Source: Lachnospiraceae bacterium (lineage in GTDB: Bacteria > Bacillota > Clostridia > Lachnospirales > Lachnospiraceae). From it: a stretch of 9,663 nt of DNA. The notes beneath the pieces are model-generated. The model was not told the DNA's origin. It made no database searches and worked only from the letters and a program-made list of their open reading frames with translations. The stretch spans positions 1 to 9,663 of the forward strand of contig JAILFQ010000037.1 of assembly GCA_024697505.1 (NCBI GenBank), written 5' to 3'. Shown here one piece after another: positions 1-7,200 of the stretch. Made by a program: the position numbers and the translations under genes. Within the stretch, counting starts at the first letter, position 1. Each line of letters begins with the position of its first letter.

Positions 1-213
1 TAGCTTTTGTCTGTAAAGGTTACCTTCTATAAGGTGCGAGGCGTCTCTGCCTAAAAGCATGTGTATTTCAAAGAAACGATGGAAATGTTGGAATTCCATG
101 TTTATGCCGGCAGCTCTGTCGTCGTAGTCGAAGAAATAGTAAAGAGGACTGTTTGGCAGATTAAACTCTTTTATAAGCCCTTTTTCATATGAAAATAAAC
201 CTTCGTTGGCCAT
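1..213 (-). CDS. AraC-family transcriptional regulator, N-terminal sensor domain (partial)
   Basis: Reading the minus strand from the ATG at 213-211 gives 71 uninterrupted codons running off the left edge. An AAAGGAG ribosome binding site (226-220) sits 6 nt before the start. The peptide begins MANEGLFSYEKG and contains FHRFFEIHMLL followed by a Gly, then IEGNLYRQ. This matches the opening beta-strands of the cupin/AraC_binding sensor domain, where an H-x-H/F-x-(F/Y)-E-I segment precedes a GxxxxxIxGxxY turn. The DNA-binding helix-turn-helix half would lie outside the window, so the AraC assignment is inferred from the N-terminal pattern and from the divergent position beside a sugar hydrolase and transporter. 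The probable role is a cytoplasmic sugar-responsive activator of the plus-strand operon. A cupin protein of another kind is possible but less likely. Confidence 0.72.
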   Translation of the reverse strand, partial: MANEGLFSYEKGLIKEFNLPNSPLYYFFDYDDRAAGINMEFQHFHRFFEIHMLLGRDASHLIEGNLYRQKL

Positions 214-228
214 AATTTACTCCTTTAA

Positions 229-256
229 AGAAATATAGGACAAAAGTCTTTGTGCA
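229..256 (-). promoter_or_regulatory. Candidate operator half on the regulator side
   Basis: AGAAATATAG (229-238) and TCTTTGTGCA (247-256, which is TGCACAAAGA on the minus strand) lie 8 bp apart, just upstream of the regulator's ribosome binding site. Both words recur near the hydrolase promoter at 405-430. If the suggested minus-strand promoter is right, this site falls in the transcribed leader, which would suit autorepression by the regulator. The repetition is seen directly; the function is inferred. Confidence 0.45.
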
Positions 257-291
257 TATTTTGCGTAAAACTTTTCGTTAACCTTACGCTT

Positions 292-319
292 TTTATATAT
301 TTGTACCAAAAAAAAGCAA
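292..319 (-). promoter_or_regulatory. Candidate promoter for the AraC-type gene
   Basis: On the minus strand TTGCTT (319-314) and TATAAA (297-292) are separated by 16 bp, a fair sigma-A-type arrangement. It would give a leader of about 70 nt containing the candidate operator at 229-256. The surrounding sequence is very AT-rich, so other -10 choices exist within a few bases. Confidence 0.35.
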
Positions 320-385
320 GAAATGCAATATGTGAATAAAAAGTGAACAAAATCTGCATAGATAAGGTTCTATAATTTTGCTACA

Positions 386-412
386 ATATTTCTTGTAATC
401 TAATAGAAATAT
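386..412. repeat. 8-bp inverted repeat upstream of the hydrolase promoter
   Basis: ATATTTCT (386-393) and AGAAATAT (405-412) are exact reverse complements with an 11-bp spacer, so their centres are 19 bp apart. The right arm is part of the AGAAATATAG word that also occurs at 229-238. Followed by no T-run and lying in a promoter region, it looks more like a protein-binding dyad than a terminator. Confidence 0.4.
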
Positions 413-423
413 AGTTAAAGTGC

Positions 424-445
424 ACAAAGAGTTGATAAAGAGTTG
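424..445 (+). repeat. Tandem 11-bp repeat overlapping the hydrolase -35 region
   Basis: ACAAAGAGTTG (424-434) is followed at once by ATAAAGAGTTG (435-445), identical at 10 of 11 positions. A period of 11 bp puts both copies on nearly the same face of the helix, which fits a protein with two DNA-contacting helices such as an AraC-family activator. The first copy overlaps TGCACAAAGA (421-430), and the pair covers the proposed -35 hexamer at 432-437. Confidence 0.5.
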
Positions 446-461
446 TTAAAAAAATTATTCT
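432..461 (+). promoter_or_regulatory. Candidate promoter of the hydrolase-transporter operon
   Basis: TTGATA (432-437) and TATTCT (456-461) are 18 bp apart and lie about 24 bp before the hydrolase start, which leaves room for the ribosome binding site GAGGG near 473-477. The -35 hexamer sits inside the tandem 11-bp repeat, so bound regulator would touch RNA polymerase or block it. A TATAAT at 371-376 upstream has no good -35 partner and is less convincing. Confidence 0.4.
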
Positions 462-484
462 ATGTGTTCTTAGAGGGTGGTTAA

Positions 485-1618
485 ATGGATATTCCGAAAA
501 ATATGGAGGATTTTGTTGAGGCATACGGTAACGGCGTTCTTCATGAAGCCTTAAAGAACAAGCTGGACCTCCTTTTTACAAGCTTTCAAAAAGTCCTTTA
601 CGAGGAAGATGACATTTTCCTTAAGGGGATGGCAACAAAAAACCTCGCAGGTGATGATGTAAACAAATACCGTTTCTGGGAGTGGACACAGGGTGTCGGA
701 CTTTTCGGAATGTGGAAGATGTTTGAACGCACAAAAGACAAAAAATATCTTGATGTACTTATTGCTTATTATGAAAGGCAGTTTGGAATCGGTTTTCCTG
801 CAAAGAATGTAAATACGACGGCACCGATGCTTACACTGGCTTATGTATATGAGTACACAAAAAACGAGAAATATAAAGAGCTTTGCCTTGGGTGGTGTGA
901 ATGGCTTATGAACGGCCTTCCTAAAACCAAAGAAGGCGGCTTCCAGCACATGACAAGCGACACGCTTAACGACCAGGAACTTTGGGATGACACCCTTTTC
1001 ATGGCGGTTTTGTTCCTTGCCAAGTGCGGAGTTATTTTTGGTAAAACGGAGTGGGTAGAAGAAGCAAAATACCAATTCCTTTTACATATTAAATATCTGT
1101 CCGACAAAGAAACCGGTCTCTGGTTCCACGGATGGACATTTAACGGTCGTCACAATTTTGCGAAAGCATTGTGGGGACGAGGAAACAGTTGGGCAACTGC
1201 AGCGGTTCCCGAATTTCTCTCCATCATTGATTGCGAACCTTGTGTTAAGCGTTTTCTTGTAGAAAACCTTAAAAACCAGGTGGCAAGTCTTAAAAAATTC
1301 CAAGATCCGACAGGTATGTGGCATACACTTGTGGATGATCCTACATCTTATGTGGAAACCAGCGCGACCTGCGGATTTGCATACGGAATACTTAAAGGGG
1401 TTCATGATGGACTTATAGGCAAGGAATATGAGGAATGTGCAATAAAAGCACTTAAACCTGTTCTTTCCTATATTAATGATGAAGGAATTGTTAACCAGGT
1501 CTCTTACGGAACAGCAATGGGACGTGAGACAAAGCAGTTTTACAAAGAGATAGAAATAAGACCGATGCCTTACGGACAGGCTATGGCGATCTTGTTTTTA
1601 TTAGAAGCACTTCAATAA
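485..1618 (+). CDS. Unsaturated glucuronyl/rhamnogalacturonyl hydrolase, GH105/GH88 family
   Basis: This 377-residue protein has the usual length of YteR/YesR-type hydrolases, which fold as an (alpha/alpha)6 barrel and hydrate the 4,5-unsaturated uronic acid at the non-reducing end of lyase-generated oligosaccharides, releasing it. Visible family marks are the WEWTQGVGLFG segment (65-75), ELWDDTLFMA (165-174) with the probable acid/base Asp169, GLWFHGW (211-217) with His215, and WGRGNSW (230-236). The Asp169-His215 spacing equals that recalled for Asp143 and His189 of Bacillus subtilis YteR. There is no signal peptide, so it acts in the cytoplasm on imported sugar. It is the first gene of the plus-strand operon and ends 19 nt before the binding-protein gene. 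The exact substrate (rhamnogalacturonan disaccharide, other pectic or glycosaminoglycan fragments) cannot be read from sequence alone. Confidence 0.88.
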   Translation: MDIPKNMEDFVEAYGNGVLHEALKNKLDLLFTSFQKVLYEEDDIFLKGMATKNLAGDDVNKYRFWEWTQGVGLFGMWKMFERTKDKKYLDVLIAYYERQFGIGFPAKNVNTTAPMLTLAYVYEYTKNEKYKELCLGWCEWLMNGLPKTKEGGFQHMTSDTLNDQELWDDTLFMAVLFLAKCGVIFGKTEWVEEAKYQFLLHIKYLSDKETGLWFHGWTFNGRHNFAKALWGRGNSWATAAVPEFLSIIDCEPCVKRFLVENLKNQVASLKKFQDPTGMWHTLVDDPTSYVETSATCGFAYGILKGVHDGLIGKEYEECAIKALKPVLSYINDEGIVNQVSYGTAMGRETKQFYKEIEIRPMPYGQAMAILFLLEALQ

Positions 1619-1637
1619 TATTAAGGAGGATGTATTT

Positions 1638-3719
1638 ATGAAGAAAAAACTTATGGCTCTGCTTCTTGCAGGAGTTATGGTTGTTTCACTTGCAGCTTGC
1701 GGCGGCAGTTCAACAAACACCAACACAAACACAAATGATACACCAAAGAACACTCCTACTACAGCACCGGCCGAAACAGGGGAAACAAAATCTACACCTG
1801 AACCGACAGCAACACCTACGCCGGTTCCTGTAGAAAAGCTCTCATTTTCCGAATCACCGGAACTTGAACAGCTTGTTAAGGAAGGAAAACTTCCTTCGGT
1901 TGAGAACAGACTTCCAAATAAGGACGACATTTATGTCGAGCAGGTTGATGCAACCGGAAAGAATCTTTCAATCGGTAATTATGATGACACATTAAATCTT
2001 TCATTCGGCGGCGGGTCATGGGAAATCTACAGACTCGGATTTGACCGTATGATAGCATTCAATGCAGACGGTACTTATTATGCAAATGTATTAAAGAGTT
2101 ATGAACATAATGCAGACTACACTGTCTGGACCTTCCATTTAAGAGAAGGAATGAAGTGGTCTGACGGTGAAGACTTTGATGCTGATGATATCACATTCTG
2201 GTATTACATGATGCATGTTACCAACTTTGATACAAAGGCAAGCTGGACAGCACTTAAGGATGAGGTTACAGGCAATTTCGCAGTTCTTAAGAAGGTTGAC
2301 AAGTATACAGTAACATGGACATTTGAAAATCCAAAGTTAGAGAGCGCATTTATCACAAACGGCGACTTTAAGTGGTGCTGGGCGCCTGAACACTACTGGC
2401 ACGACATGATCCCTGCTTCCATGTATGTACAAAACGAGTACTGGGAGAACACAGGTCTTTCCGATGAGCAGGTTCTTGCCAACGCCAAGGCAAAGGGACT
2501 TGATTACTCAACACTTAAGGATCTTGGTAAGCAAGCTGCTTACTATTACTGGAACGTTTCCGGAATGCCAACTATCGCAGCTTTCATGCTTACAACAAAG
2601 GAAGGCAACAATTCACGTAACTCAAGCCTTTGCATCCTTGAGAGAAACCCATATTATTGGAAGGTAGATGCAGCAGGCAATCAGCTTCCGTATTTCGACA
2701 ATCTCTATCTTAATAAGTACGGTGATGTAAGCATATCACAGCTTCACTTCCGTTCAGGAGATATCGATATCTTAGGTTCCGTAGCTATGGAAGATATCGC
2801 TTCCATCCTTGCCGATGTTAAGGATTGCAAAGTCTACACATGGGCAGGATCCAGCTGGGGTTCATATCAGGTAACATTTAACTATACTATAAACGATACA
2901 AAGTATGCAGAACTTTTTGCAAATTCTGCATTCCGTCAGGCTCTTTCCATCTGCGTAGACCGTGAGAACGTTTCGGAAGTTGTTTCCAACGGATTCCTTC
3001 TTCCGGGACAGGCTGCTCCTGCAGAAGGTGGTTTCGGTTATGATGAAGAATGGGCAAAGAAGTGGACAGAGTACGATGTTGCAGCAGCAAAGAAGCTCCT
3101 TGAGTCCTGCGGACTTGTAATGGGTAAGGATAACTACTACGACTTTGCTGACGGCACAGACCTTTCGGTTGACTTCTTAGCATATAACGATAACGGTGCA
3201 GATACTATCTACCCTGTTATCCAGAAGTACTTTGACGCTGCAGGCATAAAGACAACACTTAAGTCACTTGAAGTCAGCACATACGACCAGCTCATCGACA
3301 ACAACGACTGGGTTGCTTGTATCGGACCTCACACATCTGTAGGTGGTGTATCACTTTCTGCAGACCGTCAGGAGCCATTCGTTCCTATCGCACAGCTTTG
3401 CGAGTGGTACGGCGAATACGGTACATATTACCAGACCAGCGGTGAAAGAGGCGTTAAGCCTACCGGCGATATGGCTAAGCTTGTAGAGCTCTTCGAACAG
3501 TGGAAAGCCGAAACTGACAGAGATAAGAGAGAAGCTCTTGAACTTCAGATCTATGAGCTCCATAAGAAGAATCTCTGGACCATCGCTTACCTCACATCTG
3601 CAGGCAGCTATGATCTTGTAAACGAAAAGATTGGTAACTATGCAAACAACCTTGTTTCTTCCGACCTTTTCCAGTATGCTCAGATCGTACACTACTTTAC
3701 ACTTTACAGAGCAAAGTAA
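1638..3719 (+). CDS. ABC transporter solute-binding lipoprotein, family 5 (SBP_bac_5), oligosaccharide-type candidate
   Basis: A 693-residue exported lipoprotein. A lysine-rich start and hydrophobic core lead to the lipobox LAAC with Cys21, followed by a flexible Asn/Thr/Pro linker to about residue 65. The mature domain carries the family-5 signature TFHLREGMKWSDG (165-177) plus FDADD (180-184). It is clearly longer than typical peptide-binding DppA/OppA proteins (about 510-550). The segments EGKLPSVENRLP (82-93) and NPYYWKVDAAGNQLPYFDN (near residues 337-355) resemble, from general family knowledge, the long family-5 proteins found beside glycosidase genes. Tryptophan and tyrosine are abundant, as expected for sugar stacking. 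An AAGGAGG site (1623-1629) lies 8 nt before the ATG. It should sit on the outer membrane face and deliver ligand to the permeases encoded downstream. The ligand is inferred from the neighbouring hydrolase; a peptide ligand is not excluded. Confidence 0.9.
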   Translation: MKKKLMALLLAGVMVVSLAACGGSSTNTNTNTNDTPKNTPTTAPAETGETKSTPEPTATPTPVPVEKLSFSESPELEQLVKEGKLPSVENRLPNKDDIYVEQVDATGKNLSIGNYDDTLNLSFGGGSWEIYRLGFDRMIAFNADGTYYANVLKSYEHNADYTVWTFHLREGMKWSDGEDFDADDITFWYYMMHVTNFDTKASWTALKDEVTGNFAVLKKVDKYTVTWTFENPKLESAFITNGDFKWCWAPEHYWHDMIPASMYVQNEYWENTGLSDEQVLANAKAKGLDYSTLKDLGKQAAYYYWNVSGMPTIAAFMLTTKEGNNSRNSSLCILERNPYYWKVDAAGNQLPYFDNLYLNKYGDVSISQLHFRSGDIDILGSVAMEDIASILADVKDCKVYTWAGSSWGSYQVTFNYTINDTKYAELFANSAFRQALSICVDRENVSEVVSNGFLLPGQAAPAEGGFGYDEEWAKKWTEYDVAAAKKLLESCGLVMGKDNYYDFADGTDLSVDFLAYNDNGADTIYPVIQKYFDAAGIKTTLKSLEVSTYDQLIDNNDWVACIGPHTSVGGVSLSADRQEPFVPIAQLCEWYGEYGTYYQTSGERGVKPTGDMAKLVELFEQWKAETDRDKREALELQIYELHKKNLWTIAYLTSAGSYDLVNEKIGNYANNLVSSDLFQYAQIVHYFTLYRAK

Positions 3720-3752
3720 TTTAGAAGCAATAAGCGGTTTAACCGTGATAAA

Positions 3753-3785
3753 CCGGAGACATGTTCCGCATGTCTCCGGGTTTTT
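3753..3785 (+). terminator. Intra-operon hairpin with U-tract after the binding-protein gene
   Basis: CCGGAGACATG (3753-3763) and CATGTCTCCGG (3769-3779) form a perfect 11-bp stem with a 5-nt TTCCG loop, followed by G and TTTTT (3781-3785). This has the form of an intrinsic terminator. Because the two permease and two ATPase genes follow without an obvious new promoter, it probably acts as a partial terminator and 3'-end stabiliser, leaving more message for the binding protein than for the membrane complex. Confidence 0.8.
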
Positions 3786-3802
3786 AAGAAAGGATCTTTC
3801 CA

Positions 3803-4957
3803 ATGGAAGAAAATGCCAACAAAATTGACGATATGCATGAAAACGATCCGAAGGAAACAAACGGAAAAAGCACTCCTTCCCGGATCTTCGGTCAGGTAAG
3901 AGAGTTCTTTAAAAAAGACCTGGTATCTTACATTACGAAGAGGATCCTTATGTTTATTCCAACCTTGTTTTTGATATCGGTCCTTGTTTTCTTTGTTATC
4001 CAGCTCCCTCCGGGAGATTATGTAAGTTCTGAGATTGCAAGACTTACAACAGAAGGCGAACTGGTAACCCAGGCTGATGCAGATGCATTAAGAGAGCAGT
4101 ACGGACTTGACCAGCCGGTCATCGTACAGTATTTTAAATGGATCGGAGACATCATCTGGACTCCTACCGATTCGCAGTACTACAGACTTAACCACTCACA
4201 TCATAACTGGAAATATTCCTTTAAGTTCAGTAAGAACGTATGGGATGTTATTAACGAACGACTTGCCACAACAGTTATCTTTACAGCTGTTATCATGTTG
4301 TTCCAGTATCTTGTTTCCATACCTATTGCCATTTATTCTTCGACACACCAGTATTCTGTCGGTGACTATACGGCTTCGGTAATAGGGTTTCTGGGGACGG
4401 CGATACCTAACTTCTGTTTGGCTATTATACTCATGTACCTTTCATATAAGTGGACGGGAAACTCCAATACGGGGCTTTTCACTCCGGAAATGAAGGTAAA
4501 TGGAGTTCATTTATATAATTTTGGCGAATTGTGCAAAAGAATGATAATCCCGCTCATAGTTCTCGGTACAAGCGGTACATGCGGAATTATCCGTTCGGTA
4601 CGTGCACAGATGCTTGATGAAGTAGGAAGACAGTACACTCTTACCGCAAGGGCAAAGGGTGTGTCCGAAAGAAAGATCATTATGAAGTACTGCTTCAGAG
4701 CAGCAATAAACCCTACGGTTTCAGGTCTTGGCGGAATCCTTTCAAGTCTTTTCTCGGGATCTACCGTAACAGCTATCGTACTCGATCTTGAACTTCAGGG
4801 GCCTCAGCTTTTTGAAGCTCTTAAGGCTCAGGATATGTATCTTGCGGGAGCAATAGTAATGGTACAGGCAGTCCTTGTTGTTATCGGCATCCTGTTCTCA
4901 GATATAGCTCTTGCATTACTCGATCCAAGGATCCGTTACTCTGGAGGTGGAAGATAA
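3803..4957 (+). CDS. ABC transporter permease, DppB/OppB type
   Basis: A 384-residue inner-membrane permease. The family start (YITKRILMFIPTLFLISVLV, from residue 43) is preceded by about 42 hydrophilic residues that standard DppB/OppB proteins (about 310-340) lack. Hydrophobic segments lie near 47-67, 155-180, 191-215, 247-265, 305-327 and 350-373. The cytoplasmic EAA-type loop that contacts an ATPase is seen at ARAKGVSERKIIMKY (282-296). LLDPRIRYS near the C-terminus (372-380) is typical of the family. AAAGGA (3789-3794) is 8 nt before the chosen ATG; a later start would have no comparable site. Its TAA overlaps the next gene's ATG by one base (TAATG), which suggests translational coupling. 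It should pair with the DppC-type protein to form the translocation channel. Confidence 0.9.
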   Translation: MEENANKIDDMHENDPKETNGKSTPSRIFGQVREFFKKDLVSYITKRILMFIPTLFLISVLVFFVIQLPPGDYVSSEIARLTTEGELVTQADADALREQYGLDQPVIVQYFKWIGDIIWTPTDSQYYRLNHSHHNWKYSFKFSKNVWDVINERLATTVIFTAVIMLFQYLVSIPIAIYSSTHQYSVGDYTASVIGFLGTAIPNFCLAIILMYLSYKWTGNSNTGLFTPEMKVNGVHLYNFGELCKRMIIPLIVLGTSGTCGIIRSVRAQMLDEVGRQYTLTARAKGVSERKIIMKYCFRAAINPTVSGLGGILSSLFSGSTVTAIVLDLELQGPQLFEALKAQDMYLAGAIVMVQAVLVVIGILFSDIALALLDPRIRYSGGGR

Positions 4958-6075
4958 TGGCTAAGAAAAACACAAAAGAAGACTACTATCTTGCATCCCA
5001 ATGGGTCTTGATGGGAAGAAAATTAAAAAAGCATAAGCTGGCTAAGCTTTCTATTATCATCCTTTTGATCCTGTATCTTGGTGCCTTCTTCGGAAATTTC
5101 CTTGCACCGTATTCTCTTGATGATATGGACGGACTATACAAGGATGCGGATCCGACACAGATCCATCTCTTTCATGAAGGAAAGTTTGTCGGTCCTTTCG
5201 TTTATAAGATTGAAAAGGTAAGAGATTTTAAAACTTTTACGGTAACGATACAGGAAAATACATCAGAGTATTATAAGATCAGACTTTTTGCAAAAGGCTC
5301 CTCATATAAATTTCTTGGTTTTATTCCATGCGACATACACCTCTTTGGTGTTACGGAAGGTTCCAACGGTTCTCCTGCCACTGCAAAGGTGATGCTTTTT
5401 GGCGGAGACTACTACGGAAAGGATATCTTTTCAAGAGTACTCCTTGGCTCTCAGGTAAGTCTTACAATACCTTTTGCAAGCGCATTTATAAGCCTTTTCC
5501 TTGGAATTGCTATCGGTGCTGTTTCCGGTTACTTCGGAGGAGTCCTGGATATGATCATCCAGCGTATAATAGAAGTTATCGGTGCCGTACCTCAGATTCC
5601 TCTCTGGATGGCTCTTTCGGCATCAATTCCTCCGGGAATCTCCACAATAAAGATGTACTTCTACATGACACTTGTTCTTTCCTTCATTAACTGGACAGGA
5701 ATGGCGCGTATAGTTCGCGGTAAGTTCCTTTCCCTTAAGAATGAAGACTATGTTATGGCAGCAAGACTTGCGGGAGTTTCCACATGGAAGATCATCTGGA
5801 AACACCTGGTACCCGGCTTTATGAGTTACCTTATTGTTTCCGTAACCCTTGGTATTCCGGGCTCCATTGTAGGCGAAACTTCCATGTCTTACCTCGGACT
5901 CGGTATCAAGTCCCCTGCAACAAGCTGGGGTGTTCTCCTTCAGGAGGCTTCCACAACAACACAGGTTGCGCTTCATCCAAATAAGCTCATACCTATCATT
6001 TTCGTAACAATTACGGTTCTTGCGTTTAACTTCCTCGGAGACGGTCTCCGTGATGCTGCAGACCCGTACAAGTAG
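4957..6075 (+). CDS. ABC transporter permease, DppC/OppC type with enlarged external loop
   Basis: A 372-residue partner permease. The N-terminal segment ends in a transmembrane helix (about 31-51) and LAPYS, as in the OppC_N domain. The expected GTDxxGRDxxSR region appears as GGDYYGKDIFSRVLLG (149-164). Between the two lie about 97 residues, roughly 50-60 more than usual, rich in beta-forming and aromatic residues and predicted to be outside the membrane. The EAA loop is AARLAGVSTWKIIWKHLVPG (268-287), and the C-terminus has the characteristic GDGLRDAADP (361-370). It follows the DppB-type gene with a one-base overlap and shares its ribosome binding region GGAGGTGG (4943-4950). Family membership is secure. 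The extra loop could take part in docking the large binding protein, which is inference. Confidence 0.9.
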   Translation: MAKKNTKEDYYLASQWVLMGRKLKKHKLAKLSIIILLILYLGAFFGNFLAPYSLDDMDGLYKDADPTQIHLFHEGKFVGPFVYKIEKVRDFKTFTVTIQENTSEYYKIRLFAKGSSYKFLGFIPCDIHLFGVTEGSNGSPATAKVMLFGGDYYGKDIFSRVLLGSQVSLTIPFASAFISLFLGIAIGAVSGYFGGVLDMIIQRIIEVIGAVPQIPLWMALSASIPPGISTIKMYFYMTLVLSFINWTGMARIVRGKFLSLKNEDYVMAARLAGVSTWKIIWKHLVPGFMSYLIVSVTLGIPGSIVGETSMSYLGLGIKSPATSWGVLLQEASTTTQVALHPNKLIPIIFVTITVLAFNFLGDGLRDAADPYK

Positions 6076-6093
6076 GACACAGGAGGATAAAAA

Positions 6094-7200
6094 ATGGATA
6101 AAGATACGATCATTGAAGTTAAAGACCTCCGTGTTAATATAGCAATGCCGGAAGGAACTCTTACAGCGGTAAGAGGCGTTAACTTTGAGATAGGAAAGGG
6201 AGAAACACTTGGTCTTGTAGGAGAATCCGGCTGCGGTAAGTCCCTTACAAGTAAAGCTATTCTCGGTATCAACGACAGAAAGTGTACTTCTCTGGGAGAA
6301 ATTATTTTTGACGACATAGATCTTGGCAGAGTAAATCTTCTTGAACTTAATCCAAGAGGAAAAGAAATAAGAAATATCCGCGGTAAGCAGATATCCATGA
6401 TCTTCCAGGAGCCGATGGTTGCCTTTTCTCCTATGTACACCATAGGAAACCAGATAAACGAAGCAACAATGCTTCATATTACAAAAGATAAAAAGAAATC
6501 CAAAGAGATTTCCCTTGCAATGATGAAGAAGGTTGGTATTGCCAACGCCGAAAAGAGATATAACCAGTATCCTCACGAATTTTCCGGCGGTATGTTGCAG
6601 CGTGCACTTATTGCCATGGCTCTTGTTTGCAATCCGAGACTTCTTATTGCGGATGAACCTACAACGGCTCTTGATGTTACAATCCAGGCGCAGATCCTTG
6701 AGCTTATGAGGGACCTTCAGAAGGATATGGGCATGTCCATACTCTTCATTACACATGACCTTGGTACTGTTGCAAAGATGTGTGACAGAGTTGCGGTTAT
6801 GTACCTTGGTAAGATTGTTGAAAGCGCACCTGTAAGAGAAATTTATAAGAGACCTATGCACCCTTATACACAGGGACTCATGGGCTCTGTACATAAGATC
6901 GGTTCGGTAAAAGAGGAAAGACTCTTCTCCATTGAGGGAACAGTTCCTCTTGCTCTTAATCTTCCTCCGGGATGCGGCTTCTATGAGCGTTGCACAAAGC
7001 GTATAGAAGGAGTTTGCAACTACTACAATCCGGAACTTGTGGATGTTGGCGAAGACCACAAGATTGCCTGCTTTGCAGCCTGTGAAAAGTGTCTTGAAAA
7101 CGCCAAACTGGCAAAGGAAGAAGAACTTAAAAAGCAGGCCGAAGAAGAAAGACTTGCAGCCGAAAACCCTAAAAGAAAGAAAACAGGAGGTAAACGCTAA
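6094..7200 (+). CDS. ABC transporter ATP-binding protein, DppD/OppD type
   Basis: A 368-residue ATPase that drives the permease pair. In order: Walker A GESGCGKS (43-50), Q-loop IFQEPM with Gln105, signature FSGGMLQR (163-170), Walker B LLIADE (183-188), D-loop ALD (192-194) and the switch His221 in ITHD. The Oligo_HPY tail follows (PMHPYTQG, then [10 protein letters not shown]), with Cys294, Cys300, Cys308 and Cys326 in the spacing linked to an iron-sulfur cluster in some Opp/Dpp ATPases. After residue 330 there is an unusual charged Lys/Glu-rich extension ending in a basic stretch, likely helical. AGGAGG is well placed before the start, and the stop overlaps the next ATG by one base. Canonical OppD/DppD proteins share this layout, so the family call is firm. 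Confidence 0.93.
   Translation: MDKDTIIEVKDLRVNIAMPEGTLTAVRGVNFEIGKGETLGLVGESGCGKSLTSKAILGINDRKCTSLGEIIFDDIDLGRVNLLELNPRGKEIRNIRGKQISMIFQEPMVAFSPMYTIGNQINEATMLHITKDKKKSKEISLAMMKKVGIANAEKRYNQYPHEFSGGMLQRALIAMALVCNPRLLIADEPTTALDVTIQAQILELMRDLQKDMGMSILFITHDLGTVAKMCDRVAVMYLGKIVESAPVREIYKRPMHPYTQGLMGSVHKIGSVKEERLFSIEGTVPLALNLPPGCGFYERCTKRIEGVCNYYNPELVDVGEDHKIACFAACEKCLENAKLAKEEELKKQAEEERLAAENPKRKKTGGKR

Larger units (their letters stand above)
214..484. promoter_or_regulatory. Divergent intergenic control region
   Basis: This AT-rich 271-bp stretch has no credible coding sequence and must hold the promoters of both the AraC-type gene (leftward) and the hydrolase-transporter operon (rightward). 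Two 10-bp words each occur twice. AGAAATATAG is at 229-238 and 405-414, in the same orientation. TGCACAAAGA is at 421-430 on plus and 256-247 on minus, so it points towards the downstream gene in both cases. There is also a GCGTAA/TTACGC inverted pair at 263-268 and 284-289. The repeated words suggest binding sites for the divergent regulator; that is inference. Confidence 0.75.

Noticed and set aside
371..376. TATAAT as the main hydrolase -10 element
   Set aside because: No acceptable -35 lies 16-18 bp upstream; the 432-461 pair is better placed and overlaps the repeat motifs. It could still be a minor start.
1601..1930. A 109-codon minus-strand frame rich in Val, Gly, Ser and Phe
   Set aside because: It is the shadow of the Thr/Pro/Asn-rich linker of the lipoprotein gene; the repetitive composition explains it.
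3351..3860. A 169-codon minus-strand frame crossing the binding-protein end and the hairpin
   Set aside because: It is antisense to the secure binding-protein gene, spans its terminator hairpin, and shows no family similarity.
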